Assembly: GCA_030407315.1 (NCBI GenBank)
Contig: JALQPE010000010.1
Span: 1-64,000, forward strand
Length of the DNA: 64,000 nucleotides
Direction of reading: 5' to 3'
DNA from: Asparagopsis taxiformis
Taxonomy: Eukaryota > Rhodophyta > Florideophyceae > Bonnemaisoniales > Bonnemaisoniaceae
How positions within the stretch are numbered: position 1 is the stretch's first letter; each line of letters begins with the position of its first letter. A program made the position numbers and the translations under genes. Below the pieces are notes generated by a model. That model saw only the letters and a list, made by a program, of their open reading frames with translations. It ran no database searches and was not told the origin of the DNA. Below, piece by piece: positions 23,076-32,715 of this stretch.

Positions 23076-24602
23076 CTACTCCCCTTCATTCTCGATTTCA
23101 TCATCGACGAATACCTTCACATATTCTGCATCTCCTCCGTCCTCTTCCATAGACCTGAAGCTCTCCTCTAGCACTGATTCCCCCCCATCGTCTACATTCA
23201 GTTCTTCATATCTATCACGCGATATAGTCAAAACCTCCTCATTCATGAACCGACTACTCACCCGCTCCCCGGGAAGAAGCAGTTTCACTGCTTCATTGAT
23301 TTCCCGGATTTGCGCTCCTTCCACCTCTGTTCCACTTTGAAATTTCAAAATCGTTCGGAACCCGTATGCAAGTATGTAGATGAATTGCAAGGAGTATTCT
23401 GAACGTCGCAGGAACATGTTCTTATCAGAACATTGCGTGTAGGCGACTGCAAAGTTCAGTGCAACCTCTACTAAATTGATCCTCCTAGTCAAAAACCTCT
23501 TGTCCGGTTCTCCAATTATTTGAACTTCGTACTCGACTTTGAATAGCATTTCTTTTCGCAACGCAATGAAGTCGCGAAGAATCTTCATATTCTTGTCATC
23601 CATTGCTGCACGCTCCGCTGCATTCATTTTCCTCTGCGCCGAGTACAGACTTGGAACTGACTCAATGTCCAGCCCACCGTCGTGCAAATGATGCTCCATT
23701 CGGACTGAACCTTGAAACCCACTGTATAGAACGAATCCAAGATCTCGGATGAACCGGTTTCGCACATGATCTCTGGACTTGTTCATAAACCCGGTCACTG
23801 CCGTCAGTGCCGATTTCGTCACAGTGATGCCTACCTCCTTTCTGTGGAACGGCCCATTGTCACCAACCTTTCTTCGCTTCTGCTTTCGAGCGGCCCCATC
23901 ACTTCCCTCGGACGTCCCATGCATTCCATCCATGCGAGCAGAGTCCGTTCCGCGAATTGTCTCCTCAATGGTCCCGGTAGTCACATACCCCCGCGCCCTC
24001 CACCGTTCGATACCTTCCGACGTTCCATTAGAGCTGGAACGGTCTCCTCCCTCTCTGAAAGAATTGTTTTGACACGTATTCTTGATTAAAGAGGTCACAA
24101 CTTGGCAGCGCAATTCAATGTGGTTCCGGCCGGCAAGCGTCCTATTGAACACATCCTTTCGCTCATTGCTCTGCCTGGCGAACATCAGCGTATTGATTAG
24201 CTGGCATCCGTTGAAATGCCTATCCCTCTTATCCACCATTGCTTTCGTGTACGTTGGAACAACAGCACACAGCACAGCACAGACCATTTCGAACGTGAAC
24301 GATTTCTCCGCATCCTGCGCAATGCGGAGACGTTCCCTGTCCTTCTCGGAGGCGATCTTCTTCGGATGTCCTTGTCCCTGGCTCAGAAGCCCATCGACGA
24401 TGCTCTTGACCTCCTGCATATCGGTGTTTAGCATGGAGACAGTCTTGGCGACATTTCCGAGAGTCTCGCGTAATTGAATGGTGCTCTTCTCGACGGCATC
24501 TATTTTATCACTCAGGGCTTTCAACTCTGCAGTGATGTTCGAAAAGCCCTCACGCGTTATTTCGGAAAATGCGGCGATGCTTACGGAGGTTTCGGGATTC
24601 AT
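23076..24602 (-). CDS. Hypothetical coiled-coil protein
   Basis: An open frame of 508 codons starting MNPETSVSIA. Residues 15-75 have heptad-like spacing of I/L/V (a likely coiled coil: LKALSDKIDAVEKS and onward). A lysine/arginine-rich stretch AARKQKRRKVG near residue 240 could be a nuclear localisation signal. The C-terminal 60 residues are strongly acidic. I recognise no enzymatic domain. It pairs tail to tail with the Tudor-like gene, and its 5' side faces the CACTA-type terminus region. Confidence 0.65.
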   Translation of the reverse strand: MNPETSVSIAAFSEITREGFSNITAELKALSDKIDAVEKSTIQLRETLGNVAKTVSMLNTDMQEVKSIVDGLLSQGQGHPKKIASEKDRERLRIAQDAEKSFTFEMVCAVLCAVVPTYTKAMVDKRDRHFNGCQLINTLMFARQSNERKDVFNRTLAGRNHIELRCQVVTSLIKNTCQNNSFREGGDRSSSNGTSEGIERWRARGYVTTGTIEETIRGTDSARMDGMHGTSEGSDGAARKQKRRKVGDNGPFHRKEVGITVTKSALTAVTGFMNKSRDHVRNRFIRDLGFVLYSGFQGSVRMEHHLHDGGLDIESVPSLYSAQRKMNAAERAAMDDKNMKILRDFIALRKEMLFKVEYEVQIIGEPDKRFLTRRINLVEVALNFAVAYTQCSDKNMFLRRSEYSLQFIYILAYGFRTILKFQSGTEVEGAQIREINEAVKLLLPGERVSSRFMNEEVLTISRDRYEELNVDDGGESVLEESFRSMEEDGGDAEYVKVFVDDEIENEGE

Positions 24603-25138
24603 CTTGACCTTGCAATTGGAGTTTGCTAAAAGGAGAATTGCTTTGAAGGAAGGATGTCACGCTTAGTACAGCAGTGTTGTAGCAAATATCATTTCAGTGG
24701 ATGCATCCATCCTGGTCTACTCTACATAATAATAATGCTTCTCAGTGCTCCGTAACGGTTATTTTTCATAATTTAGTGGTGGATGGTGCGTATTCTTTCC
24801 TTTGCCACCACCCACGTCCTGTGCATACCACACCTCGCTACCAGACTGACGTCTCCTACTAGACACTTTCAATGCAAAGATAGATAGGTATAATTTAAAA
24901 TGCTAAACTCAACATATTATAGCTACTCTGTACATTCTCTCCTTACGGTGAGACAAACCAGATATGTTCTGTTCTCCCAATCTTCCTTTCTACAACGTCC
25001 TATTCAGCATCTAGCTTCCCCGCACCCAACTATCTGTAAAGCACCATCACAATTAATATAGTCGTATACCACACACCATTCCAATATTTACCTTCACACC
25101 AACACTATGCTCCATATTTCCTCTAAGTCCACTCCACC
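24603..25138. other. Upstream flank of the coiled-coil gene, no gene seen
   Basis: AT-rich non-coding sequence that should hold the promoter of the minus-strand gene. I see no repeat until the GACAGT array begins near 25139. Confidence 0.4.
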
Positions 25139-25506
25139 AGACAGTGTTGTCAAACAATGCACGGTACTACCCGCAGACAATACAATTTGCTATCTACACT
25201 ACTGTCTACAGATTTCCCCAGACAGTGCAGTAATACAGTACAATGTATTGTCTCAGACAGTAAAATGTACTGTCTGCACATACTGTCTGGCGGCAACACT
25301 TCCGGACAGTAAAATTTACTGTTCTGGACAGTAAATTTTACTGTTTTTGGTACTGTCCAGATTTCGTGCCAGTTTACTGCTGCAGCAGTATTCTGAAATT
25401 TCCAGACAGTAAATTTTACTGTCTCCGCGCACTGTCTTGGCCAGACAGTAATTTTTACTGTCTCAGACAGTAAATTTACTGTCTTTTTCCATTCCCAACA
25501 CCGTAG
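25139..25506 (-). mobile_element. CACTA-type transposon terminus with subterminal palindromes (facing left)
   Basis: More than ten copies of GACAGT / ACTGTC, often paired as near-palindromes such as GACAGTAAATTTACTGTC, cover 25139-25490. The outer end reads CACTACGGTGTTG on the minus strand (near 25493-25506). The same end sequence and subterminal array recur in opposite orientation at 63824-64000. A CACTA start followed by arrays of subterminal motifs is the classic structure of CACTA/EnSpm ends. The array truncates the 3' part of the ParB remnant on the minus strand. The other end of this element was not found. Confidence 0.7.
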
Positions 25507-26603
25507 TGGAGATTCCTTCCTGATCAATACAGTTCGATTAGACGAGGACCTTGTTCTCGCCCTCACCGGGGTGGCTTTTAAATCTCTTTCCATTTGTAGC
25601 ATTGCCATGAGAAATATTATCTTCTCGAAAGCGGAAGAAACTCTTGGAGTAGCCCAGTTTCCATGGTCCGCAGTTCGTAGCTGGATATGCCCAAAAAAGA
25701 ATTGGCAAGCCAGAGTCTGCCGCACGAATGATTCACGAACAATTGAAGACCGAGACGCCGTGTGCACTGAGTGGAAATATTGTGCAACGGGAAGAGGTTC
25801 CGAACCTTGGCTGTGGAGGCTCTGGCTGGATGGTAACTTGGTGGTTGTTTTGTGCTCTTCTGCAACGAACACTGGCGTGAAGAAAGACATTGATAAGTCT
25901 TGTAAGGAACAACTGGTCAGGAACATATCCCAAACCCTCGTGTCTACGTCGGTAGACCCCTCATCGCATTCCGAAGACGAGAAAGTGTGGAGGGACTGGA
26001 CGATATTGAAGGTATGCCGATAGTAGGCCTTCCCAAACCAATCTTCCATGACAGCGACTGCCGCAGGCGGAAGCTTTGATTGGAACATGGCCTTGACAGC
26101 AGCTCGAAATCCTGGGAGGGTGTGATCTGCAAGGGGAACGTTATCCTCATTCCTCTCCCGATCATGCCAGTAGTCACGAAGGTATGCAAGTATGGAAACT
26201 GATTCAGTGAAGGGAACCCGTCTTTCTATCCTGAGGATGTGATAAACAATAGAGATCAGTGTGTGTGGCTCTGTAGAGATAGACTCGTAGCTCATGCGTA
26301 CTAAAACCGTGAATTTTTCGTGCGGGGGCGCGACCAGATCTCCTCACAGACGTCCATGCCTCCGACAAGGGTGACATCACCATTTTCAGTGATTGATCCG
26401 TAAAGATGGAGTGCATAAAAGTCCAGAGACACTCGGGAAGAAATGTCTGAAGTTGCAGTACCAGACCCTTTAATTGCTGGTACAGAAACAACACGAGCTG
26501 GATCTACCCATATGATAGTTCCGTCTCCATACAAGTCTCCTGGATTGGTGGGGCCACGCTCGCTTGCAGAGATAACAGCCCCATGTTTCATTGTATCAAC
26601 CAT
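25507..26603 (-). pseudogene. Remnant of a diverged ParB-MTase N-terminal region (copy C)
   Basis: On the minus strand from MVDTMKHG (26603), the first frame contains TIIWVDPARVVSV and a position equivalent to the DGxHR motif that reads LVGGMDVCEE, so the key residues are lost. After a frame change near 26298 the second frame aligns with the region after ParB in copy B: HTFNIVQSLH...TRVWDMFLTSC versus the CMSILAVLRP...LRLWQMFCHAW stretch, and later FLMAMLQME versus LMVMMCQCI. The methyltransferase and SET parts are missing because the CACTA-type terminus begins at 25506. The relationship is judged by eye over a few short blocks. Confidence 0.55.
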
Positions 26604-27119
26604 CGCGCCTTGAATATAGCAATAGAAGAGGAAAAGAAGGCAGAATCCGAAATGAGGTCGATGCGTCGGTGGCAGCGGAGGTGCTGGTAAGAAAAGGACC
26701 GTAAATTTGAAATCGTAATTCACAAATTGCACATGTGCATTCCTCGGAACAATCTGTAAAGTGCTATAGAGAGGTCGCCAGGACATGCATGTCAGCACCC
26801 GACATTACAAGGGTTGTCCATGAAACTATGAGAATCCGAACTGAACGGTTGGAAGTATCGTATTAGTGAAATCGGGTCTACTGCGGGGGACTTCAAGCTG
26901 GCTAATACGCTGCTTCCACCCGTTCACACCTCATTTACTGTCTATGGAAAATGCAATTTTTGTGGAAGACATCCCGCACCCCTTCTAGAACGATTCTCAT
27001 GAAAACATTACCGGAGTGGATCGATGGAGTTGAGCGTGAAGGGGTGCACGTCTCGAATTATAGCGCAATTTCGCACAAGTGGCAATGGGTGGGAGAGCAG
27101 CGAACGAACGCGAACATGT
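26604..27119. other. Flank between ParB remnant and the TIR element, no gene seen
   Basis: No supported frame. The promoter of the remnant would have been here. Confidence 0.4.
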
Positions 27120-27246
27120 GATTTGGGAGATGATAGAATTTGGTAATTTTTGGAGCCCAAAAAATTACCAAATTTTATCATCCGCGGAAAAGCAGCTGTA
27201 GAGGTGTTCTGGTCGTTGGTAGCAGTGCCAAGGCACACCTCAGGAG
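27120..27246 (+). repeat. Left terminal inverted repeat with internal hairpin
   Basis: Inverted partner of 31899-32023. The hairpin arms are near 27131-27148 and 27160-27180, with a short central AGCC. Confidence 0.82.
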
Positions 27247-29706
27247 TATTATGGGAGCTCCCAAACCTTTGTTCTAGCTTACATCGGCTCTGCTTTAAAA
27301 GATGATAGAACTGTAACTAAATGCTAGACAAATATCTACGAGAAGGGAGGTGTGCATGGAGGAAGGGACATGAAAGGTATATTCCAGTATCACGCTCTCT
27401 TTGTTCAGCTTAGGTGGGCTGGGAGAGTTGATGTATAGAATGAAAAAAGAGACGGTTTATGAAGACATATCCTAAAGTTATGGAATAGTCAACTGGTTGC
27501 AGCAAGCAACAGAATAGTTGAAATACGAGAGATCAACTAATGTCTACGGTATCTAACAGATTCTAAACTTCCATTTAGTCCTCCCCAGAACTGCCAGCTG
27601 AAGAAGAGCTGGTATCACTCTCGACGTCGTGGGGTAACTCGTACATTCTGGCCTTGCGACCGGACGCGGGTCCTTCAACGGTGCATAGACTAGATCGTTG
27701 ACGAAGACCGATGTTTCCCGAATTGCCATGGTGTGGGACCTAATATGATGAGGATAAACCATCTTGTATTTCTTCCCAAGCTTAGTTTTCATCAGCTCGT
27801 GATCTTTCCATCCCGGGCCGCTGTGCTCGAGGTCCCCACGGGTCCCCACGACATACTATAACAGAATACGGTGGGATCCATACCAATTCTGGCTTGAGTA
27901 GGGGAAATATGGCCGCTGCAGATTGATGGGGAGCGTTGAGGAATGTATGGCTTCGCGGCCGTACGGCCGTTGTACGTACAAGAAGCGGAGAGCCCATTGC
28001 ACCAGTAGCGATGAATGAATAATCCGGAAATGGAATAGGAGTCCCGCTGAAGCGGTTTTCGTCTTCTAACGGAGGACCAGGGTAGACGAAGTCGAGATGT
28101 GGGACTTGGCGCTCGCAACGAAATCCAGTTAGAAGCAACCTGAGCCCTGTCTTCCCAAACTGGACCTTTGGGCCTTTTTCAAATCCGTCCAGAGACGGAG
28201 TTGAATCCTCTAGATGCAACTTTTCTGCTATGATAGCAAAGAAAACATCCAAGGCCGCCTTGTCTCTCGCGAGAGTAGAAGTAGAATCATTTTCCAGATC
28301 TTCCACTACAGCCTTGCATGGGGTCATGAACCTTTGTTCATCCGGGCCACCACGCGCATCCTGGTCGGAAGAACCCAAATTCAGAATGGGCTCCCAAGCA
28401 CCATCCTGCCCATCTACGAACATGTTACAAAACGAGTCGAGGAGTTTGTGGATAGTAGAGCTGAGCTCGGATGGTTGTAGGATGCCGTCAAGGAGGACAT
28501 AACCAAGAGAGTCCAATCGGGCCCTGGAACGCTCGAAGTAAACCAATCTTGAAGAACTTGTATCCCCTGCCACGGACTCGATATCCTGTCGAAACTCTTC
28601 CTCCTCACCGTCCGTTACATGAAACCCCGAGCGGTGTTCCGGATGCAGTAAACTGGAAATGGAACGGACCAATGAAGCAGCTTCCACTACAGAAGTATGG
28701 CTGGTGAGAAATGGTGGGGGCTCAGGTTGCTGATCCTCGTACCGATGTACTTTGAAACCTTTGGATTGCAACTTCGTAGGAGTGATTTGATCCTCGTCTT
28801 CTTTTTCTTCTCCTGAGTCTTCACTTCCGTCCATGCTTCCTCCCTCATCATTACCTTGCTTGACTTCCTTTGTTTTCTTCGTCTTCTTTGTTCTAGAGAC
28901 AGACTGAGGAGTAACCGAAGGAGTAGATGGGGAATCAAGAGACGCGATGTGCTCAGTAATAGCAGCAGATCTAGTCTTTGAACGAGTAAGACGGGAAGGG
29001 AATGAGAGAGATTGGGGGATGATATAGCTCGCCGCTTCGCGGGTGGAGCTTCCGAGGAAGAAGGATATTTCCTCTTCGCCCCCGTCTTTTCAGGACCGGG
29101 TTCAGAGGGCTTGTCAGGTTTTCCCACGGAATCAGTACTGGAGCTGGCCTTCGAATATAGATTGAATCCATCCCCTTCCCAGGCTTCCTGTTCCGTTTCT
29201 CCCGGTGGCGGCTTCCAAGATGGTGGGTCACCATCTTTCCCACCATCGTAACATTTCCAGGAACAAACGAAGACCATATCACGCTCCCCTGTGGCGAGGT
29301 ACTTCCTTGGGATGAGATGGTGCACTCGCGCATAGTCACATAGATTGTGAACCGGATTAATTCTGCAAGCCGTGAATTTATGAACAGCGGCACTTCCAGG
29401 AAAAGCGCAGTAATCTCCAAAAGAGCATGGAAACGGACGTGGAGTAGTACTGTCACGTGGTATGCGGCTGACTGTGATATTAGACACAGTCTTACTTGCT
29501 CCCTTCGACGCAGAATCCGGAGCTTTCTGAGCTTCTGTGCCATCGTCCGCACCATCCGCACCAATTTCATTCCGTGAAGAGGGAGTGGAATGCGCGTCGG
29601 GTGGTTCAGAACGGTTCTCGTCCTCGGAGCCCAATTGCTCGGGATGTGGAGAATCTGCATCCTTTTCAGGTGCATCCGTCTGAGGTGCATCGTTAAGGAT
29701 TGGGTT

Positions 29707-29754
29707 GGATGAGAAGATGTAGATTGCCAATTGGCAATCTACATCTTCTCATCC
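29707..29754. repeat. Perfect 48-bp palindrome
   Basis: Arms of 24 bases meet at CCAATTGG with no spacer (GGATGAGAAGATGTAG... and its complement). It lies inside the linker of ParB-dioxygenase C and ends the frame on both strands: an upstream minus frame stops in it and the next begins in it. Confidence 0.92.
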
Positions 29755-30192
29755 GACCCGGCGCTGGTTTCGGGTATCACCTGTTTTGATGGGGGAGTGG
29801 ACGGTAGTTCCTCAACGGTCTCGTTGATAACGACGTCATCAGAAGAGATGGGGATTGGGAAAGGTTCCATGATAATGTCTTCGAACTGGGTTAAACAACG
29901 TTCATGTGTCGAAGCACCCGTAGACTTCGTCGCTGGTTGAGCAGCACCAGTCGACTGCGAAGCTTGCATAATAGCTTGAGTAACTGGTTCGCCACCTTCG
30001 CGCTTGTCTTGAACCCCCTTGTTTCCTCCAGTGCCGTCTTTTTCTTAATCCGGGCCGTGTGATTCGGATGAAACCTGGCGAGTGGACTGAATTCCAAAGC
30101 GGTCTCGAAGAACGGATCGAAAACTCTCCAGCCGTGCCTCCTGGTTTTTGGGTTTCCTCGTCACGGGATCTTCCTCGTATTGAATCATACGT

Positions 30193-30236
30193 ACGTGGAA
30201 ATACGTCTACAAACGTTTGTAGACGGATTTCCACGT
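30193..30236. repeat. Near-perfect 44-bp palindrome
   Basis: Arms ACGTGGAAAT(A/C)CGTCTACAAA meet at AACGTT with one mismatch. It closes the helical-region frame of ParB-dioxygenase C. Its sequence is unrelated to the 48-bp palindrome. Confidence 0.9.
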
Positions 30237-31241
30237 TGGTATCATATCTGTTCCATCTGATTCCAGGTCTTCGAGGTCAGCGATGTCTTCGGTCGACAGG
30301 TTACTGGCACGTGCCATCTCACGAATGACTTCGTAATACTGTTGAATGTAGGTCAAGTACGTCCGAAGGTCGAAAGACGGGACACGACCGAAGGCGGGAA
30401 GCAGTTGGACATTGCGGTAGTGAATGAACTTGACCATTAGCTCACTGGCACGATCCTCCGCCCTTGTAAAAGCAGTGTCCTTGAGAATTAAAAGACTGAT
30501 TCCAACTTCGTTTTCCTTCGTTCCTGAGGAAGCCTTGTACGCAGCGTATGTGCGGGGTGAACGCCTCATGTTCATCGCCACATCCACTATAGAAGATACC
30601 GTTCTCTTCTTCAGAATACCGCTGAAGTGGCGCTGGAAGAACCAGTTCGCAACCTGAGATGCAGGCATATCAGCGACAGTTCTTTCACCGGGTCGGGCAT
30701 ATTTAACATTGCAATTATAAATGCTAATGATCACGTGGATACGATCTCGAACTGTGGTCGGTAACACCGTGTGGACGAGTTCGTTCAAATGCTGACTGAG
30801 GTACAGCATGTCCTCCATTGTCATCTTTTCTCCGTCAGTTCTTTGGCTTCTTGTACTGGGACATTGTCAACCACAGACGCCAAACGTTCCACCCCTTCTT
30901 CTTTGGCACGTAAAAGAGCACGGCGACGATGGAGTCTGTACACGATGTAATAGCGGCTTCCACTGGATTGGTAAGGTAAGGAAACAACAGTGATACATCC
31001 CATCGCAGTGGTCTAGAAGCCTTTCATAACCATCTTGCGGAACAACAAGTCAACATGAGAGTCGTCAACTTTCTGGGATGTTTCATCGGGGACGTATATG
31101 TCCAGAATAGGCAACTTGATCATCTTGAAAACGTAATTCGACAACGAAGAAGCAACGGAGCGTGACATCGCAGGAATGTCTAATTGACTTGCGCTGGAAG
31201 AAGCTTCCCCTCTGCGGGGACGTAGGCTCATGGTTGGGATC

Positions 31242-31898
31242 GCAAGGAGGGTCGAATAGCTGACGATTGAAACGGTACCAGAGTAATGTGCTTTGGAGCG
31301 TAGAGATGAAAGTTTCGCGTAGAGAACACACCGAAAATGGTGCAAAACGTTTCTGTTGAGGTAACCGCGTTGAACAGCAATAGGTAGACAGTATCCACGT
31401 GCGCGGTATGCCTTTCAAGTAGCAGGGGAGTACTAATCTGCTAGCCAGCGAGGGACGATGTATTAACAAGAAATTTGTTCGACTGGAAGGACACCAAAAC
31501 TGTGCGTAAAAATTCAGACCGCGCGAGCGGTTTCTATTGGCGCATGAACCAACCTGGATCGATTAAAAGGTCATAGCGCCACTTCAAATAAAAATGTTAA
31601 TTTCGGTAATTTTGCAATCTCGAAAAGTTACCGAACTACATACACCTTTCATGACTCGGATATTATCAATAAGAAAAGAAGAAATGGAAACGGACTCTGT
31701 CTCAGCAAGTATTAATACAACGAAAGTAGTCCTGAACCATTCATGACTTGTTCCAGGTAGTCAATGTTCCTCAAACATGTGCCGGATGGAGCTACACGAA
31801 CCGTTCATTGAGCCTCACAACATTTTATTCCTCCTAACTACCTTTTCCGCGCAGTGCTGAACTGTCAGTAGCTTTTTGTTCTCTTTAGATATAACGGT
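31242..31898. other. 5' flank of ParB-dioxygenase C inside the element
   Basis: No gene seen. A small inverted repeat at 31602-31635 (TTCGGTAA ... TTACCGAA) echoes the GGTAATTT theme of the terminal repeats. Confidence 0.5.
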
Positions 31899-32023
31899 AC
31901 TCAGGTGTGTCTTGGCACTGCTGCCAACGACCAGAACACCTCCACACCTGCTTTTCCGTGGATGATAAAATTTGGTAATTTTTTGGGCTCCAGAAATTAC
32001 CAAATTTTATCATCTCCCAAATC
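31899..32023 (-). repeat. Right terminal inverted repeat with internal hairpin
   Basis: Inverted partner of 27120-27246, ending CATCTCCCAAATC at the outer edge. Confidence 0.82.
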
Positions 32024-32715
32024 GTCTGTTCTGACCACCATGGCAGTCTTTCTGCTTGCCACCGAACCCACTGCACCACTCTCTACATCTTCATTTTTCA
32101 CGGTATGCACCAAACAGCGCCTTTCCGGCCAAGAACAATATCCTGTGATCAATGTTGGTTACAATACATACTGCTAAGCCGCCTACCAACGCCGCATAGC
32201 GCTGTAATTTCTCTCCTATCCCAATCTAATCTGCTATCCTCCTTCTACATCCCTGTCCCAATATTATGGGTATTTATAAATACCTGAGTTGACATGAGGA
32301 AAACTAGTATATGTCGATAGCACTACATGTGAGTTGTGACGCTCACGTCGGGAATGGTGTGCTCTACACAGGTGGTGAAGCTAGTTCAGTTATTATTCCA
32401 GTAATTTTCACACCTCAAAAGTTACGAAATTTCAGCATCTCGCAACATGTCTTTCTCACCGTTCAGCGAATGTCGAATAGAGTACCATTAATGGTACTCT
32501 ATTCGACATTAAAATTTTAATGCTCGCTTCAGGTATTACGGAACCGTATTACGTAATATGAAAAACTCCTGTAACGGTATTATGTGAGTGACTACTCAGT
32601 ACCAGACTGCCCTCAACTTATGGTTGACCAAACGATTTCGTTCTAATAGAAATAATCTACTGTCTCTGAATCCATTTCCATCCTAGAACACCTTCAGATT
32701 CCCAGTTGTCACTTC
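32024..32715. other. Spacer before the Tnp2-like gene
   Basis: AT-rich, with no supported frame. It contains the perfect palindrome at 32469-32510. The promoter of the transposase gene probably lies in its last part. Confidence 0.4.
32469..32510. repeat. Perfect 42-bp palindrome
   Basis: Arms AATGTCGAATAGAGTACCATT and complement meet at ATTAAT without spacer. Confidence 0.92.

Larger units (their letters stand above)
27553..31231 (-). pseudogene. ParB-like/2OG-Fe(II) dioxygenase fusion, copy C (multiply broken)
   Basis: Read on the minus strand from MSLRPRRGEA (31231). A ParB-like start (LPILDIYV, DDSHVDLLFR) is cut by an in-frame TAG near 31013, resumes in the same frame, and the DGxHR position reads YIVYRLHRR. 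After a frame change at 30824 the helical region aligns with copy A (VADMPASQV...MNMRRSP). A linker region with two long palindromes follows, then a cysteine/histidine-rich segment (about 29180-29440: CSFGDYC, CRINPVHNLC, CSWKC) not present in copies A or B, then a dioxygenase domain with LDSLGYVLLD, PHLDF (about 28095), distal LEHSGPGW (about 27820) and IRSHTM. A perfect 10-bp tandem duplication (27831-27840 and 27841-27850) shifts the frame just before the distal histidine. It is the sole cargo of a TIR element. Confidence 0.75.
27120..32023 (-). mobile_element. ~4.9-kb element with ~125-bp terminal inverted repeats carrying ParB-dioxygenase C
   Basis: The left end (27120-27246) and right end (31899-32023) are inverted copies with few differences, both starting GATTTGGGAGATGATA at the outer edge and including GAGGTGTTCTGGTCGTTGG. 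Each end itself contains a hairpin (AAATTTGGTAATTTTTGG / CCAAAAAATTACCAAATTT). The only coding content recognised between them is the minus-strand ParB-dioxygenase gene; no transposase is seen, so the element would need help in trans. Target-site duplication is at most a few bases and not certain. Confidence 0.8.

Noticed and set aside
30824..30833. ATGA stop-start overlap as termination-reinitiation coupling
   Set aside because: The gene has several other breaks and the alignment to copy A runs straight through, so an ordinary frameshift is simpler.
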